Below, piece after piece: positions 26,735 to 35,966 of a DNA stretch of 56,233 bases. This DNA comes from Helicobacter equorum (lineage in GTDB: Bacteria > Campylobacterota > Campylobacteria > Campylobacterales > Helicobacteraceae): positions 1 through 56,233 of the forward strand of contig NZ_FZPO01000001.1 in assembly GCF_900198655.1 (NCBI RefSeq), read 5' to 3'. Below the pieces are notes generated by a model, which was given only the letters and a program-made list of their open reading frames with translations, searched no databases and had not been told where the DNA came from. The stretch's first letter is position 1. Each line of letters begins with the position of its first letter. The translations under genes were made by a program, and so were the position numbers.

Positions 26735-28058
26735 CTATATCCTGTGATAATTTGGTAATCTTTAGCATTTTGATACGCGTATTATCCATTTGCACCACCT
26801 CAAATTCGCAATGAGAATGTGAATCTATGTATCTATCACCCACTTCTGGTAATCTACCCAAAAGCCCAAAAACATAACCACCGATTGTTACATGATCGTT
26901 AGTTTCCTCAATCACAATGCCCAGCATATCCTCGATACTCTCAATATCTATCTTGCCATCGACTTCATAAGAAGTTTCAGAAATCTGTCGGCAATCCACA
27001 ATCTTAAGATCATGCTCATCATCAATATCGCCCATTACTTCCTCGATGATGTCCTCCATTGTAAGCAATCCTGCTGTGCCACCATATTCATCTACCACCA
27101 ATGCAGTATGCACTTGCTGTTTTTTCATGGTAATAAGAATCTCGGATATATGCGCACTCTCTGGAACAATAATCATCTTACGCACAAGCTTTAGCATATC
27201 TTTTTGGCTATTATCTGTCGCATTTTTGAGTAAATCTCGAATATGCACCATTCCGATAATATTATCTTTAGAATCTCTGTAATACGGATAGCGTGTGTGA
27301 TTTGTTTCAAGCACAATTTTCATATTTTCTTCATAACTATCCTCGGCACACAGACACACCATATCTTTTCGTGGAGTCATAATCTCTTTTGCCAAGATGT
27401 CAGAAAAATCCACCGCATTTTTTATAATCTCACCCTCTATAGAATCTATATAGCCTTCCTTGAGACTCTCTCCTACAATAATCTTTAATTCCTCATCAGA
27501 GTGTACTAATTCACTTTCTTTTGCAGGTTGAATCTTAATTAATCGTAAAAAAAATGCTGCAAGTAAATCAAAAAGATGAATAAAAGGATAAAAAGTAAGC
27601 CAAAAATAATGCAATGGTTTAGCAACCGCAAGCGCCATAGTCTCTGTTTTAGCTATCGCAACAGATTTTGGCACAAGCTCACCCAAGACCACATGCAAAA
27701 GCGTTACCACGACAAAAGCAATGATTGTAGAAATAATGGATACAAGTGTGTATTGATTACCAAAAATAGATTCAAATGCGTATAAAATCAAATGCCCAAC
27801 ACCATCTTTAGAAACCCAACCAAGAGCGAGAGAAGCAAGTGTAATCCCAAGTTGTGTAGCGCTTAAATATGTATCAAGAGATTGCGTAATTTTGAGTGCG
27901 AGATCTGCGTTTTTGACACCATTTTTGGAGAGTTCTTCAAGTTTTGTTCTCCTAACCTTAACAATCGCAAATTCACTAACCACAAAAAAAGCGTTCAAAA
28001 ACACTAAAACTAACGCCAAGAGAAAGAAAAAACCCGAGTGATAAGGATCCAAAAACAC
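26718..28058 (-). CDS. CNNM/CorC-HlyC-type membrane protein with CBS domains
   Basis: A 446-residue protein with an N-terminal DUF21 (CNNM) membrane domain of about four helices, a CBS pair (about residues 215-335, EIMTPRKDMVCL, MHIRDLLK-like and VVDEYGGTAGLLTMEDIIEE) and a C-terminal CorC/HlyC FAD-like domain. The family is tied to magnesium or cobalt efflux and was once called hemolysin. The frame opens with GTG at 28056-28058, but the AAAGGAG ribosome site is too close to it; a TTG two codons later (28050-28052) has better spacing. Confidence 0.88.
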   Translation of the reverse strand: MFLDPYHSGFFFLLALVLVFLNAFFVVSEFAIVKVRRTKLEELSKNGVKNADLALKITQSLDTYLSATQLGITLASLALGWVSKDGVGHLILYAFESIFGNQYTLVSIISTIIAFVVVTLLHVVLGELVPKSVAIAKTETMALAVAKPLHYFWLTFYPFIHLFDLLAAFFLRLIKIQPAKESELVHSDEELKIIVGESLKEGYIDSIEGEIIKNAVDFSDILAKEIMTPRKDMVCLCAEDSYEENMKIVLETNHTRYPYYRDSKDNIIGMVHIRDLLKNATDNSQKDMLKLVRKMIIVPESAHISEILITMKKQQVHTALVVDEYGGTAGLLTMEDIIEEVMGDIDDEHDLKIVDCRQISETSYEVDGKIDIESIEDMLGIVIEETNDHVTIGGYVFGLLGRLPEVGDRYIDSHSHCEFEVVQMDNTRIKMLKITKLSQDIDGDKA

Positions 28059-28108
28059 TCCTTTAATTTTATTGAATTATTATTGTAGCAGGGCTTGTTT
28101 AAAAATTC

Positions 28109-29692
28109 CTAAAGCTCAAACCCTATCCACATAATCGCAGAATACGAAAGCGCCCCAAGCAATGCAGATGCAGGCACGGTAATAATCCATGAAGCAATGA
28201 TGCGATTTATTGCACTCCGCTTGACAAGTTCATTTTTATAAGCCTTTTTAAGTGTCTTTTTTTCTTTTTTACTGAAATTGATGTTATCTTTAATTTCATT
28301 TCGTTTAAGAGATTCTAGAATCTGCCCCTTGCGTTTTATGCTTGCTTTGTTAAATTGCTCCAAAAATCTCTCTACTTCTACAGAATCTTTCCCTCTGTGC
28401 GCTTGAATGATTGTTTGTTGCATCTCATAATAGCGTCGTTTGAGATACTCTCGCAAAAACCCTACACCAAAAATCGCACCTATAGTTACGTGCGTAGAGC
28501 TTACAGGAAGTCCTAATTGTGAAGCTACAAGCACGGTTATTGCTGCACTCATTGCCACACAAAATGCGCGTATTTTGTCTAAATCTGTAATTTCATTGCC
28601 TACGGTGCGAATTAATCTAGGTCCATACAACGCCAAACCAATGGAGATTCCAAGCCCACCAATAAGCAAAATCCAAAATGGGACACCTGCTTTATTGCTA
28701 AGCACTTGATCGCTCATACTCACCAAAGTCTGATTAATAGCTGCCAATGGTCCCACGGCATTAGAGACATCATTCGCTCCATGTGCAAAACTTAGCATTG
28801 CAGCAGCAAAAATAAGAGGAATTGTAAAAAGTGTGCCTATATCTTCTTTGGTATTAGCAAGGCTTTGTGCCTTACGCACGATGAGTGGGCGAGTTACAAA
28901 AAATATCACTGCTGCTATAAGAAGTGAGACAATACAAGCGACACTAAAATTCATAGGAACAATACGCTTTAGCCCTTTAATGATGAGATATAATGTAAAT
29001 GCCCATGACATCAAAAAAACCAAAAATGGCACAACAATTTTTGCAGCAGCGTTTTTATTTTCTTTATACGTGATAGTGCGTTTAATCACCACAAGAAAAA
29101 TCACAGCAAAAAGCCCACCCATTACAGGTGATATAACCCAACTTGAGACAATTTTAGCTAATTCCATCCATTTGACTACTTCCATGCCACCTGCCACAAC
29201 TCCAGCCCCTAGCACACCGCCTACAAGAGAATGTGTCGTAGAAACAGGTGCGCCTAGCAATGTAGCCAAATGCAACCATATCGCCGAAGACAGCAAAGCA
29301 CCAAGCATAAGCACTACAAATACTTGAGAATCTCGCACGCTTTGAGGATCAATAATACCAGATTTAATTGTATCTACCACATCTGCTCCAGCCACAATAG
29401 CACCAAACGCCTCAAAAAAAGCAGCAATAAGTATCGCACCCAAAAGTGTAATAGCATTAGAACCAACTGCGGGACCAACATTGTTTGCCACATCATTAGC
29501 ACCTATATTCATCGCCATATATGCCCCAATCACTGTCGCAAATGCCAAAAGCGTAATATGTTGCGTTGCACCAAAAACACTTGCTATGATACATACAACA
29601 ATAAAAAACACAAGCACAATTGTAATCTTTAAACTATCTCTGATATTTCTTTGTGTAGCTTTTTCTATATGTTTTATGGTTTTTATATCCAT
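28109..29692 (-). CDS. pitA: Low-affinity inorganic phosphate transporter (Pit family)
   Basis: An inner-membrane phosphate permease coupled to cation gradients. The 527-residue protein has the two Pit signature repeats, GANDVANNVGPAVGSNAITL in the first half and AHGANDVSNAVGPLAAI in the second, each followed by PVSTTHS or PVSSTHV. A charged cytoplasmic stretch lies near residues 410-490. I start at the ATG at 29690-29692 (MDIKTIKH), with AGGGG upstream, rather than 16 codons earlier. HP1491 of H. pylori is the likely counterpart. It is divergent from the hydrogenase operon. Confidence 0.92.
   Translation of the reverse strand: MDIKTIKHIEKATQRNIRDSLKITIVLVFFIVVCIIASVFGATQHITLLAFATVIGAYMAMNIGANDVANNVGPAVGSNAITLLGAILIAAFFEAFGAIVAGADVVDTIKSGIIDPQSVRDSQVFVVLMLGALLSSAIWLHLATLLGAPVSTTHSLVGGVLGAGVVAGGMEVVKWMELAKIVSSWVISPVMGGLFAVIFLVVIKRTITYKENKNAAAKIVVPFLVFLMSWAFTLYLIIKGLKRIVPMNFSVACIVSLLIAAVIFFVTRPLIVRKAQSLANTKEDIGTLFTIPLIFAAAMLSFAHGANDVSNAVGPLAAINQTLVSMSDQVLSNKAGVPFWILLIGGLGISIGLALYGPRLIRTVGNEITDLDKIRAFCVAMSAAITVLVASQLGLPVSSTHVTIGAIFGVGFLREYLKRRYYEMQQTIIQAHRGKDSVEVERFLEQFNKASIKRKGQILESLKRNEIKDNINFSKKEKKTLKKAYKNELVKRSAINRIIASWIITVPASALLGALSYSAIMWIGFEL
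28310..28323. repeat. 14-bp perfect palindrome of two AGAWTCT words
   Basis: AGATTCTAGAATCT, two copies of the over-represented word abutting head to head inside the pit coding region. Confidence 0.7.
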
Positions 29693-29725
29693 GAATAAAT
29701 AACCCCTTTTTGTGACTTGTAGCAA

Positions 29726-29731
29726 TTTATA
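29726..29731 (-). promoter_or_regulatory. Candidate -10 box for the phosphate transporter gene
   Basis: TATAAA preceded by TTTGAT on the minus strand, about 34 bases before the chosen start. Position fits a promoter but the match is only fair. Confidence 0.35.
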
Positions 29732-29887
29732 ATCAAACAAAAAGCTACATCCGATTCTACAGAATTTTTTCAGAATCTACACTATAAAATACTAAGATAC
29801 ACTAAAGAGTAAAAATAAAAGTAACCTTTTGTAATATTATTTTATTTAGTTGCAAAATTTTTAGCAAAGTTTTAAAAAAATTTACTA

Positions 29888-29893
29888 TATAAT
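29888..29893 (+). promoter_or_regulatory. hydA: Candidate -10 box for hydABCDE
   Basis: TATAAT in a very AT-rich stretch, 86 bases before the hydA ATG. The inferred message would have a leader of about 78 bases, starting almost at an imperfect inverted repeat (29902-29925, AAAGCTTTGA against TCAAGCTT). No clear Fur or NikR site was identified by eye. Confidence 0.55.
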
Positions 29894-29978
29894 TGCGAGT
29901 ACAAAGCTTTGAGCTATTCAAGCTTATATCGTAAATGACCACAACCCTTAACAAATCTTTAAGAAAGGACATACCCTA

Positions 29979-31136
29979 ATGAAAGCACAAATCGTCAGCG
30001 ATGAATTGTTACAAAAAGCACAAGAGCGACTCGAATATCTACAATCTCTCCCTGCTCATAACCAAGATAGAAATCTTATCCAAGAACTAGAATCTAAAGG
30101 ATTCTCAAGAAGAGATTTTATGAAATGGGCAGGAATGATGACCGCAGCTCTCTCCTTACCAGCAAGCTTTACGCCACTAGCAGCAAAAGCCGCAGAAGTT
30201 GCCAACAGAATCCCTGTGGTATGGTTACATATGGCAGAATGCACCGGCTGTAGTGAAAGTCTTTTGCGAAGCGATGCACCAAGCATAGATTCTCTAATCT
30301 TTGATTATATTAGTCTTGATTATCACGAAACCGTGATGGCAGCAGCAGGACATCAAGCTAGTAAATCATTACATGATGCTGTGCATAAGGGTGGCTACAT
30401 TCTTATGGTAGAAGGTGGCATACCTGAAGGGAAAAGTGAGTTTTATCTCACAATAGGAGCACAAGCTACAACAGGTGCGCAAGAGGCTAGAGAAGCAGCA
30501 CAAAACGCAGTAGCAATTTTTGCCATTGGCACATGCTCTAGCTTTGGTGGTGTGCAAGCTGCATATCCAAATCCTACAAATGCCCAACCACTCTCAAAAA
30601 TCACTAATAAACCTGTGATTAATGTCCCTGGTTGCCCACCGAGTGAAAAAAATATCGTGGGTAATGTTTTACATTATATTCTCTTTGGCACACTCCCAAG
30701 CCTTGATGCGTATAATCGCCCAACATGGGCTTATGGACTTAGAATCCATGACTTATGTGAAAGACGCGGACGATTTGATGCTGGACAATTTGTAGAATCT
30801 TTTGGCGATGAAGGTGCTCAAAAAGGTTATTGTTTGTATAAAGTGGGATGCAAAGGTCCTTATACATTCAATAACTGCTCCAAACTTCGCTTTAATCAGC
30901 ACACAAGTTGGCCTATTCAAGCAGGACATGGTTGTATAGGTTGTAGTGAGCCAAATTTCTGGGATACAATGCGCCCATTTGAAGAGCCTATCGGTAATAG
31001 ACTCTATGCTACGAGTTTTGATGGACTAGGAGCTGATAAAACAGCTAATAATATTGGTGGTGTAATCCTTGGTGTGGCGGCTGTAGGTATAGCTGCTCAT
31101 GCTGTAGTTAGTGCCATAAAGAAAAAACAAGATTAA
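29979..31136 (+). CDS. hydA: [NiFe] uptake hydrogenase small subunit
   Basis: Electron-transfer subunit of the membrane-bound uptake hydrogenase that oxidises H2 on the periplasmic side. The 385-residue precursor has a long Tat leader with SRRDFMKW at residues 43-50, so folded enzyme is exported. The proximal cluster motif CTGCSES is at residues 88-94, followed by further conserved cysteines in GTCSSFGGVQAA, VPGCPPSE, and C-terminal GCKGPYTFNNC and HGCIGCSEPNFWD. A C-terminal hydrophobic helix (about 360-380) anchors it. AAAGGA lies upstream of the ATG. Confidence 0.96.
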   Translation: MKAQIVSDELLQKAQERLEYLQSLPAHNQDRNLIQELESKGFSRRDFMKWAGMMTAALSLPASFTPLAAKAAEVANRIPVVWLHMAECTGCSESLLRSDAPSIDSLIFDYISLDYHETVMAAAGHQASKSLHDAVHKGGYILMVEGGIPEGKSEFYLTIGAQATTGAQEAREAAQNAVAIFAIGTCSSFGGVQAAYPNPTNAQPLSKITNKPVINVPGCPPSEKNIVGNVLHYILFGTLPSLDAYNRPTWAYGLRIHDLCERRGRFDAGQFVESFGDEGAQKGYCLYKVGCKGPYTFNNCSKLRFNQHTSWPIQAGHGCIGCSEPNFWDTMRPFEEPIGNRLYATSFDGLGADKTANNIGGVILGVAAVGIAAHAVVSAIKKKQD

Positions 31137-31152
31137 TCTTTAGGAGAGAATG

Positions 31153-32880
31153 ATGACAAAACGAATTGTAGTTGATCCAATCACAAGAATCGAAGGACAC
31201 TTGAGAATAGAAGTCATTGTCGATGAAAACAATGTTATAAAAGATGCGTTTTCTAGCTCGACACTTTGGCGTGGGCTAGAAACAATCGTAAGAAATCGCG
31301 ATCCAAGAGATGCTGGTTTTTTAATGCAAAGAATCTGCGGAGTTTGCACTTTCTCACATTATAAAGCTGGAATTGTTGCGGTAGAAAAAGCATTGGGTAT
31401 CACACCTCCACTTAATGCTATTCTCACACGAACACTTATGAATATAGCACTCTTTTTGCACGATCATGCTGTGCATTTTTACACCCTACATGGATTGGAT
31501 TGGTGTGACATTACATCAGCTCTCACAGCTAATGAAAAAAAGGCTTCAGAACTTGCTTTTAAATACACAAAAAATCCAATTTATACTGGGGAAGATGAAC
31601 TAAAAGCCGTAAAAGAGCGCGTGAGCAATTTTGTCAAACAGGGTAGCTTAGGACCATTTGCGAATGCGTACTGGGGACACAAAACCTATAGATTCACACC
31701 AGAGCAAAACCTCATTGTGCTTTCGCACTATTTACGACTTTTGGAAGTCCAACGCGTAATCGCTCAAATGATGGCAATCTTTGGTGCTAAAAATCCACAT
31801 CCACAAAGTCTCACCGTTGGTGGAGTAACTTGTATTATGGATATTACTGATCCATCTAGACTTGGTGAATGGCTCACAAAATATAAAGAGGTAGCGGATT
31901 TTGTTAATCGTGCTTATTGGGCAGACATCATTATGGCAGCAGAAGCCTACAAGGGTGAAGATTCTGTGCTTAAAGGTTGTGGTCTCACAAACTTCCTAAG
32001 CTTCCAAGAGATTCAAGTAGGACATGATGAGTGGCTACTAAGTAGCGGTATTGTCAAAAATGGCGATCTTAGCAAAGTTTATGAAGTAGATACTGACAAA
32101 ATTACTGAGGATGCTACACACTCTTGGTATAAAGATAATGGTCCATTGCACCCATATGATGGTGAAACAAATCCGAGCTACACAGGATTTGTCGATGGCG
32201 TATCTATAGGAATTGATGGCAAAGAAATCAAAACTCCACTCATCAATGAAAATGGGAAATATTCTTGGATTAAATCTCCTCGCTATGATGGCGAACCTAT
32301 GGAAGTGGGACCTCTAGCAAGCGTGGTTGTAGGATATGCAAAGAAAAATCCTTACATTACAGCTGTTGTTGATGAATTTCTAGCAAAAACTGGGCTTACT
32401 CCAGCTCATCTATTTAGCACATTAGGACGCACTGCCGCAAGAGCAATTGAATGCAAGGTTATTGCAGATTATGGTATTAAGGCATTTAATGCGCTTGTTG
32501 AAAATCTAAAAACCGATAAAAATACTTGTGCGCCTTATAGCATTGACAAAGAAAAAAGCTACAAAGGGCATTTTATTGGTAATGTTCCACGCGGTATGTT
32601 AAGCCACTGGGTAAGAATAGAAAATGGCGTGATCAAAAACTATCAAGCGGTAGTCCCAAGCACTTGGAATGCTGGACCAATCGATCAAAATGGTAAAAAA
32701 GGACCTTATGAGATGAGTCTTATTGGCACCAAGATTCAAGATCTTACGCAACCATTGGAAATTATTCGCCATATCCATTCATTTGACCCATGTATTGCAT
32801 GTGCAGTGCATGTTATGGATACCAAAGGCAATAAACTTAGCGAGTACAAAGTTCAGCCTTCTGCTTCAGGATTGCGCTAG
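31153..32880 (+). CDS. hydB: [NiFe] uptake hydrogenase large subunit
   Basis: Catalytic subunit carrying the Ni-Fe(CN)2CO centre. The N-terminal ligand motif RICGVC and the C-terminal DPCIACAVH supply the four cysteines. A tail of 22 residues follows the final histidine and is the peptide expected to be removed by the HydD protease after nickel insertion. The frame opens with two ATG codons (31150 and 31153); the second has better spacing from AGGAGA and matches the MxKRIVVDP start of relatives. It lies between hydA and hydC. Confidence 0.96.
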   Translation: MTKRIVVDPITRIEGHLRIEVIVDENNVIKDAFSSSTLWRGLETIVRNRDPRDAGFLMQRICGVCTFSHYKAGIVAVEKALGITPPLNAILTRTLMNIALFLHDHAVHFYTLHGLDWCDITSALTANEKKASELAFKYTKNPIYTGEDELKAVKERVSNFVKQGSLGPFANAYWGHKTYRFTPEQNLIVLSHYLRLLEVQRVIAQMMAIFGAKNPHPQSLTVGGVTCIMDITDPSRLGEWLTKYKEVADFVNRAYWADIIMAAEAYKGEDSVLKGCGLTNFLSFQEIQVGHDEWLLSSGIVKNGDLSKVYEVDTDKITEDATHSWYKDNGPLHPYDGETNPSYTGFVDGVSIGIDGKEIKTPLINENGKYSWIKSPRYDGEPMEVGPLASVVVGYAKKNPYITAVVDEFLAKTGLTPAHLFSTLGRTAARAIECKVIADYGIKAFNALVENLKTDKNTCAPYSIDKEKSYKGHFIGNVPRGMLSHWVRIENGVIKNYQAVVPSTWNAGPIDQNGKKGPYEMSLIGTKIQDLTQPLEIIRHIHSFDPCIACAVHVMDTKGNKLSEYKVQPSASGLR

Positions 32881-32892
32881 AAAGGAGACACT

Positions 32893-33639
32893 ATGCTAGA
32901 TACTATTTCTTTTGAAAAAAAAGAGTTTCATGTCCATAAAGAATTCTCGGGACTTGCGAGAATCTTTCATTGGATTAGAGCCTTTAGTATATTTTTACTC
33001 ATTGCAACCGGGTTTTATATCGCATATCCATTTTTACATGCAGTGGGATCATATGAGGTGGTTACTATTGGTGATCCAGAAGTTGCATCAAATAATGTCA
33101 ATGCATTTGTAGGCTATCTCAACGCTTATATGCGAAGTTTCCATATCATTTTGGGATTTTGTTTGATTGCTATCTCATTTTTTAGGGTGTATTTGTTTTT
33201 CTTTGACAAAGAATCTAAGCCTGAACGCACATCATTTCGACAGGCTATATCACCAAAATGTTGGATTGAGCAAATTAAAGTCTATCTTTTTATCGGTAAG
33301 CATCCTCATATTGATGGCGCATATAATCCTTTGCAATTTGCCACATATTTCTTACTCGCAATCCTTGTATTACTTATATCACTAAGTGGCGTGGTGTTGT
33401 TTTATAACTCCTATGATGACGGATTGGGCGCAGTATGCAAAATACTTTTTATGTGGTTTGAGAAAATGTGTGGAGGCTTATCAAATGTGCGTAACCTCCA
33501 CCATATCCTTACTTGGGCATTTATGATATTTATTCCTATCCATATTTATATGGCGGTTTGGAATTCAATCAAATATCCGAATGGTGGTGTAGATGCGATT
33601 GTAAGTGGTATGCGTTATACCGATGATGTGAAAGTGTGA
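32893..33639 (+). CDS. hydC: Hydrogenase b-type cytochrome subunit
   Basis: A four-helix di-heme cytochrome b of 248 residues that anchors the hydrogenase and passes electrons to menaquinone. Histidines suited to heme binding are in IFHWIRAFSIFLL, MRSFHIILGF, and LHHILTWAFMIFIPIHIYM. AAAGGAG precedes the ATG. The next gene begins about 4 bases after its stop. Confidence 0.94.
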   Translation: MLDTISFEKKEFHVHKEFSGLARIFHWIRAFSIFLLIATGFYIAYPFLHAVGSYEVVTIGDPEVASNNVNAFVGYLNAYMRSFHIILGFCLIAISFFRVYLFFFDKESKPERTSFRQAISPKCWIEQIKVYLFIGKHPHIDGAYNPLQFATYFLLAILVLLISLSGVVLFYNSYDDGLGAVCKILFMWFEKMCGGLSNVRNLHHILTWAFMIFIPIHIYMAVWNSIKYPNGGVDAIVSGMRYTDDVKV

Positions 33640-33643
33640 AAAC

Positions 33644-34195
33644 TTGAAAATTCTCATACTTGGCATTGGTAATATTTTGTTTGGAGATGAAGGTATTGGC
33701 GTTCATCTCTCCAACTATCTAAAGGTGAATTATACCTTTACCCCTAGCGATCCATCTAACCCAGTAGAAGTAGAAATTGTCGATGGTGGGACTTTGGCAC
33801 AGATGCTTATTCCACTTATTACCTCATATGATAAAGTCCTTATTCTTGATTGTGTAAGTGTAGATGGTGCGGAAATTGGGGATGTCTATGCCTTTGACTT
33901 TGATGATGTCCCAAATATCATTACTTGGGCAGGAAGCGCACACGAAGTCGAAATGCTCCAAACACTACGCCTCGTAGAAATCAATGGGGATTTGCCACCT
34001 GTTCATATCATTGGTATTGTGCCTGAAGTCATAGGTGAGGATACCGCCTTTGATCTAAGCCCCAATGTCAAAGAGGGTGCTAAACTTATGGAATCTCAAG
34101 CCATTGCTTATCTTGCAAAAAATGGAGTATGTGCTACCAAAACAAATCATCGTGATCTCCAAGAAATCGCTAACCTTTCTTTCCGCGGATTCTAA
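33644..34195 (+). CDS. hydD: Hydrogenase maturation protease
   Basis: An endopeptidase of the HyaD/HybD family that cuts the C-terminal tail of HydB once nickel is in place. The 183-residue protein shows the family motifs LGIGNILFGDEGIGVH, VDGGTLAQMLIP and LILDCVSVDGAEIGD, with the acidic residues and histidine that sense nickel (GSAHEVEMLQTL). The start codon is TTG at 33644, immediately after the hydC stop; no nearby ATG is in frame. This suggests translational coupling. Confidence 0.92.
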   Translation: MKILILGIGNILFGDEGIGVHLSNYLKVNYTFTPSDPSNPVEVEIVDGGTLAQMLIPLITSYDKVLILDCVSVDGAEIGDVYAFDFDDVPNIITWAGSAHEVEMLQTLRLVEINGDLPPVHIIGIVPEVIGEDTAFDLSPNVKEGAKLMESQAIAYLAKNGVCATKTNHRDLQEIANLSFRGF

Positions 34196-34223
34196 ACTCT
34201 AAAACATTCTAGTAAGGTTATGT

Positions 34224-35963
34224 ATGACACAATATTATGATTTCTCTTTTTCTTTACAACCACCTGTGTTTTCTCCTACACAAATCTTTTTTACACAAAT
34301 TTTATCTACACAAGCACAGATTATCGCTCGCCAACATCTCGCAGATACAAGCCATACGCAATCCATAAATAAAGACACTACACAATCTCCTGAAAAAATC
34401 TATGCGTATGGATTTTATGCAAATCCAGATTTTACAAAAGATCCAAAACCAACATTACATTTTATCATACACACCAACCAAACACAAGCCCTCCTTGATT
34501 TTGCAGAATCTATTGCCACAACTCTACCACTTTCGCTTAGTTTTTCATTTATTGACTTGCAAGTGTGTGATTCACTGCAATCACACCAACCAATCACAAT
34601 CCCAGAATATGAAGCACAAACACATTTTTACACCGCCACACAAACACAAGATTTCCTCTCCAGTGAGCATTTTGGGGACTTTGATCTTTTTACCTTTGCC
34701 AAACCCCTTATGCACACACAAGACATTTCTTCCTACCTCACGACTATATTTCATAATCTCAAATCCAACAAAAGCGTAGTGCTTGACACAGCTAGAGGTT
34801 TTAAGGAATGCTCCCTCACGCCATTTAAAGACACGGCACAATCACTTTGTGTGATGTGTGATATATCTAGTCTCAAAACATTTTTTAAAATCCATACAGC
34901 ACAAATTGATATCCTCGCTTCGTTTGAAAAGCCATTTGTGTCCCTAGCACCAAAAGAGGTTTTTGCAGATAAATTCCCCTTAGATTCTCGTGGGCTTATG
35001 CTCACTGCTTTGCCTTATGATGCGGTTTTGCAGCTTATGAGTGCTTTATTGCTACGTGAAGAGATCACACACTTTTTTTTACGCGATACAGATATGACCC
35101 CTACGCGTGTATTTTCACACACGCCTAGAAATTTACACACGCTTTGTGTGAGCGAAAGTGGCTTATTTATCGATACAGCACAAACTCAATGTGATTTTAA
35201 AACTCTTTTACATACCAATCTTGCTCATCACATACACCAACCACACGATGATTCTAAACCTACTTCAAGTGTGGTATTTTACATAAGTTCTAAACACCCA
35301 AGTGCGATTTTACTTCGGACTGGAGAAAACTTTAAACAACTTTTAGATACAACTTTTGAAGCAAATCCACAATGTCTTATAGAATCTATTCGCACTCATT
35401 ACAAAAATGGATTAGAATTAGTAGAAAACTTTACAAAAAAACTCAATACTCCACTTTTTGCAGACTTCACAACCACCTCCATACGCACAGATAATCTCAC
35501 GCATATTTTTGGTATCGCTGCCCTGCTTTTGGGTATGCACCCAAACACTACGCTTAATGAAGAGACATTGTTGCAGACTTTGCCCCATGCCTATGATTCA
35601 CTCCTTGCGTGTGCCAATCAATTTTTACGATCCAAGGGACCAAGGATTGATTACATTCTCTTACGCGATACAGATAATACGCTCACGCTAGACTACCCTA
35701 GAATCTTCCGATCTTCGATGAGTTTTAAATGTGCAGATATGGAAAATGTCATCTTAGCCTATGGCTTTATCGATAGTTTTTGTGAGTTTCTTGCTACGCT
35801 TGTGCGTGATGTGCAAACAAATTATGCCTTTGGCGAAAATCTTGAGGTTTTATTGTGTGGTGATGTATTTGGGCAAAGCATATTTTTGGAGCGAATCTTG
35901 GGATTTCTACCAAAAAATATCACACTCACTCTCCCACAAGATGGCTTTTTGGATTATGACTGA
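34224..35963 (+). CDS. hydE: Hydrogenase accessory protein HydE
   Basis: A 579-residue protein in the position of H. pylori HydE (HP0635), which is needed for hydrogenase activity but whose biochemical role is unclear; it is unrelated to the radical SAM HydE of [FeFe] enzymes. No signal peptide or membrane segment is evident. The C-terminal half, with SGLFIDTAQTQCDF and GIAALLLGMHPN, vaguely recalls HypF-like or carbamoyltransferase folds. A T8 run at 35063-35070 lies in the coding strand. It is the last gene of hydABCDE. Confidence 0.85.
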   Translation: MTQYYDFSFSLQPPVFSPTQIFFTQILSTQAQIIARQHLADTSHTQSINKDTTQSPEKIYAYGFYANPDFTKDPKPTLHFIIHTNQTQALLDFAESIATTLPLSLSFSFIDLQVCDSLQSHQPITIPEYEAQTHFYTATQTQDFLSSEHFGDFDLFTFAKPLMHTQDISSYLTTIFHNLKSNKSVVLDTARGFKECSLTPFKDTAQSLCVMCDISSLKTFFKIHTAQIDILASFEKPFVSLAPKEVFADKFPLDSRGLMLTALPYDAVLQLMSALLLREEITHFFLRDTDMTPTRVFSHTPRNLHTLCVSESGLFIDTAQTQCDFKTLLHTNLAHHIHQPHDDSKPTSSVVFYISSKHPSAILLRTGENFKQLLDTTFEANPQCLIESIRTHYKNGLELVENFTKKLNTPLFADFTTTSIRTDNLTHIFGIAALLLGMHPNTTLNEETLLQTLPHAYDSLLACANQFLRSKGPRIDYILLRDTDNTLTLDYPRIFRSSMSFKCADMENVILAYGFIDSFCEFLATLVRDVQTNYAFGENLEVLLCGDVFGQSIFLERILGFLPKNITLTLPQDGFLDYD

Positions 35964-35966
35964 TAA

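Noticed and set aside
28833-29327. Long plus-strand frame of 164 codons opposite the phosphate transporter gene
   Set aside because: It is antisense to a clear Pit-family gene with signature motifs, has no ribosome site of note, and its residues show the low-complexity pattern of a shadow frame.
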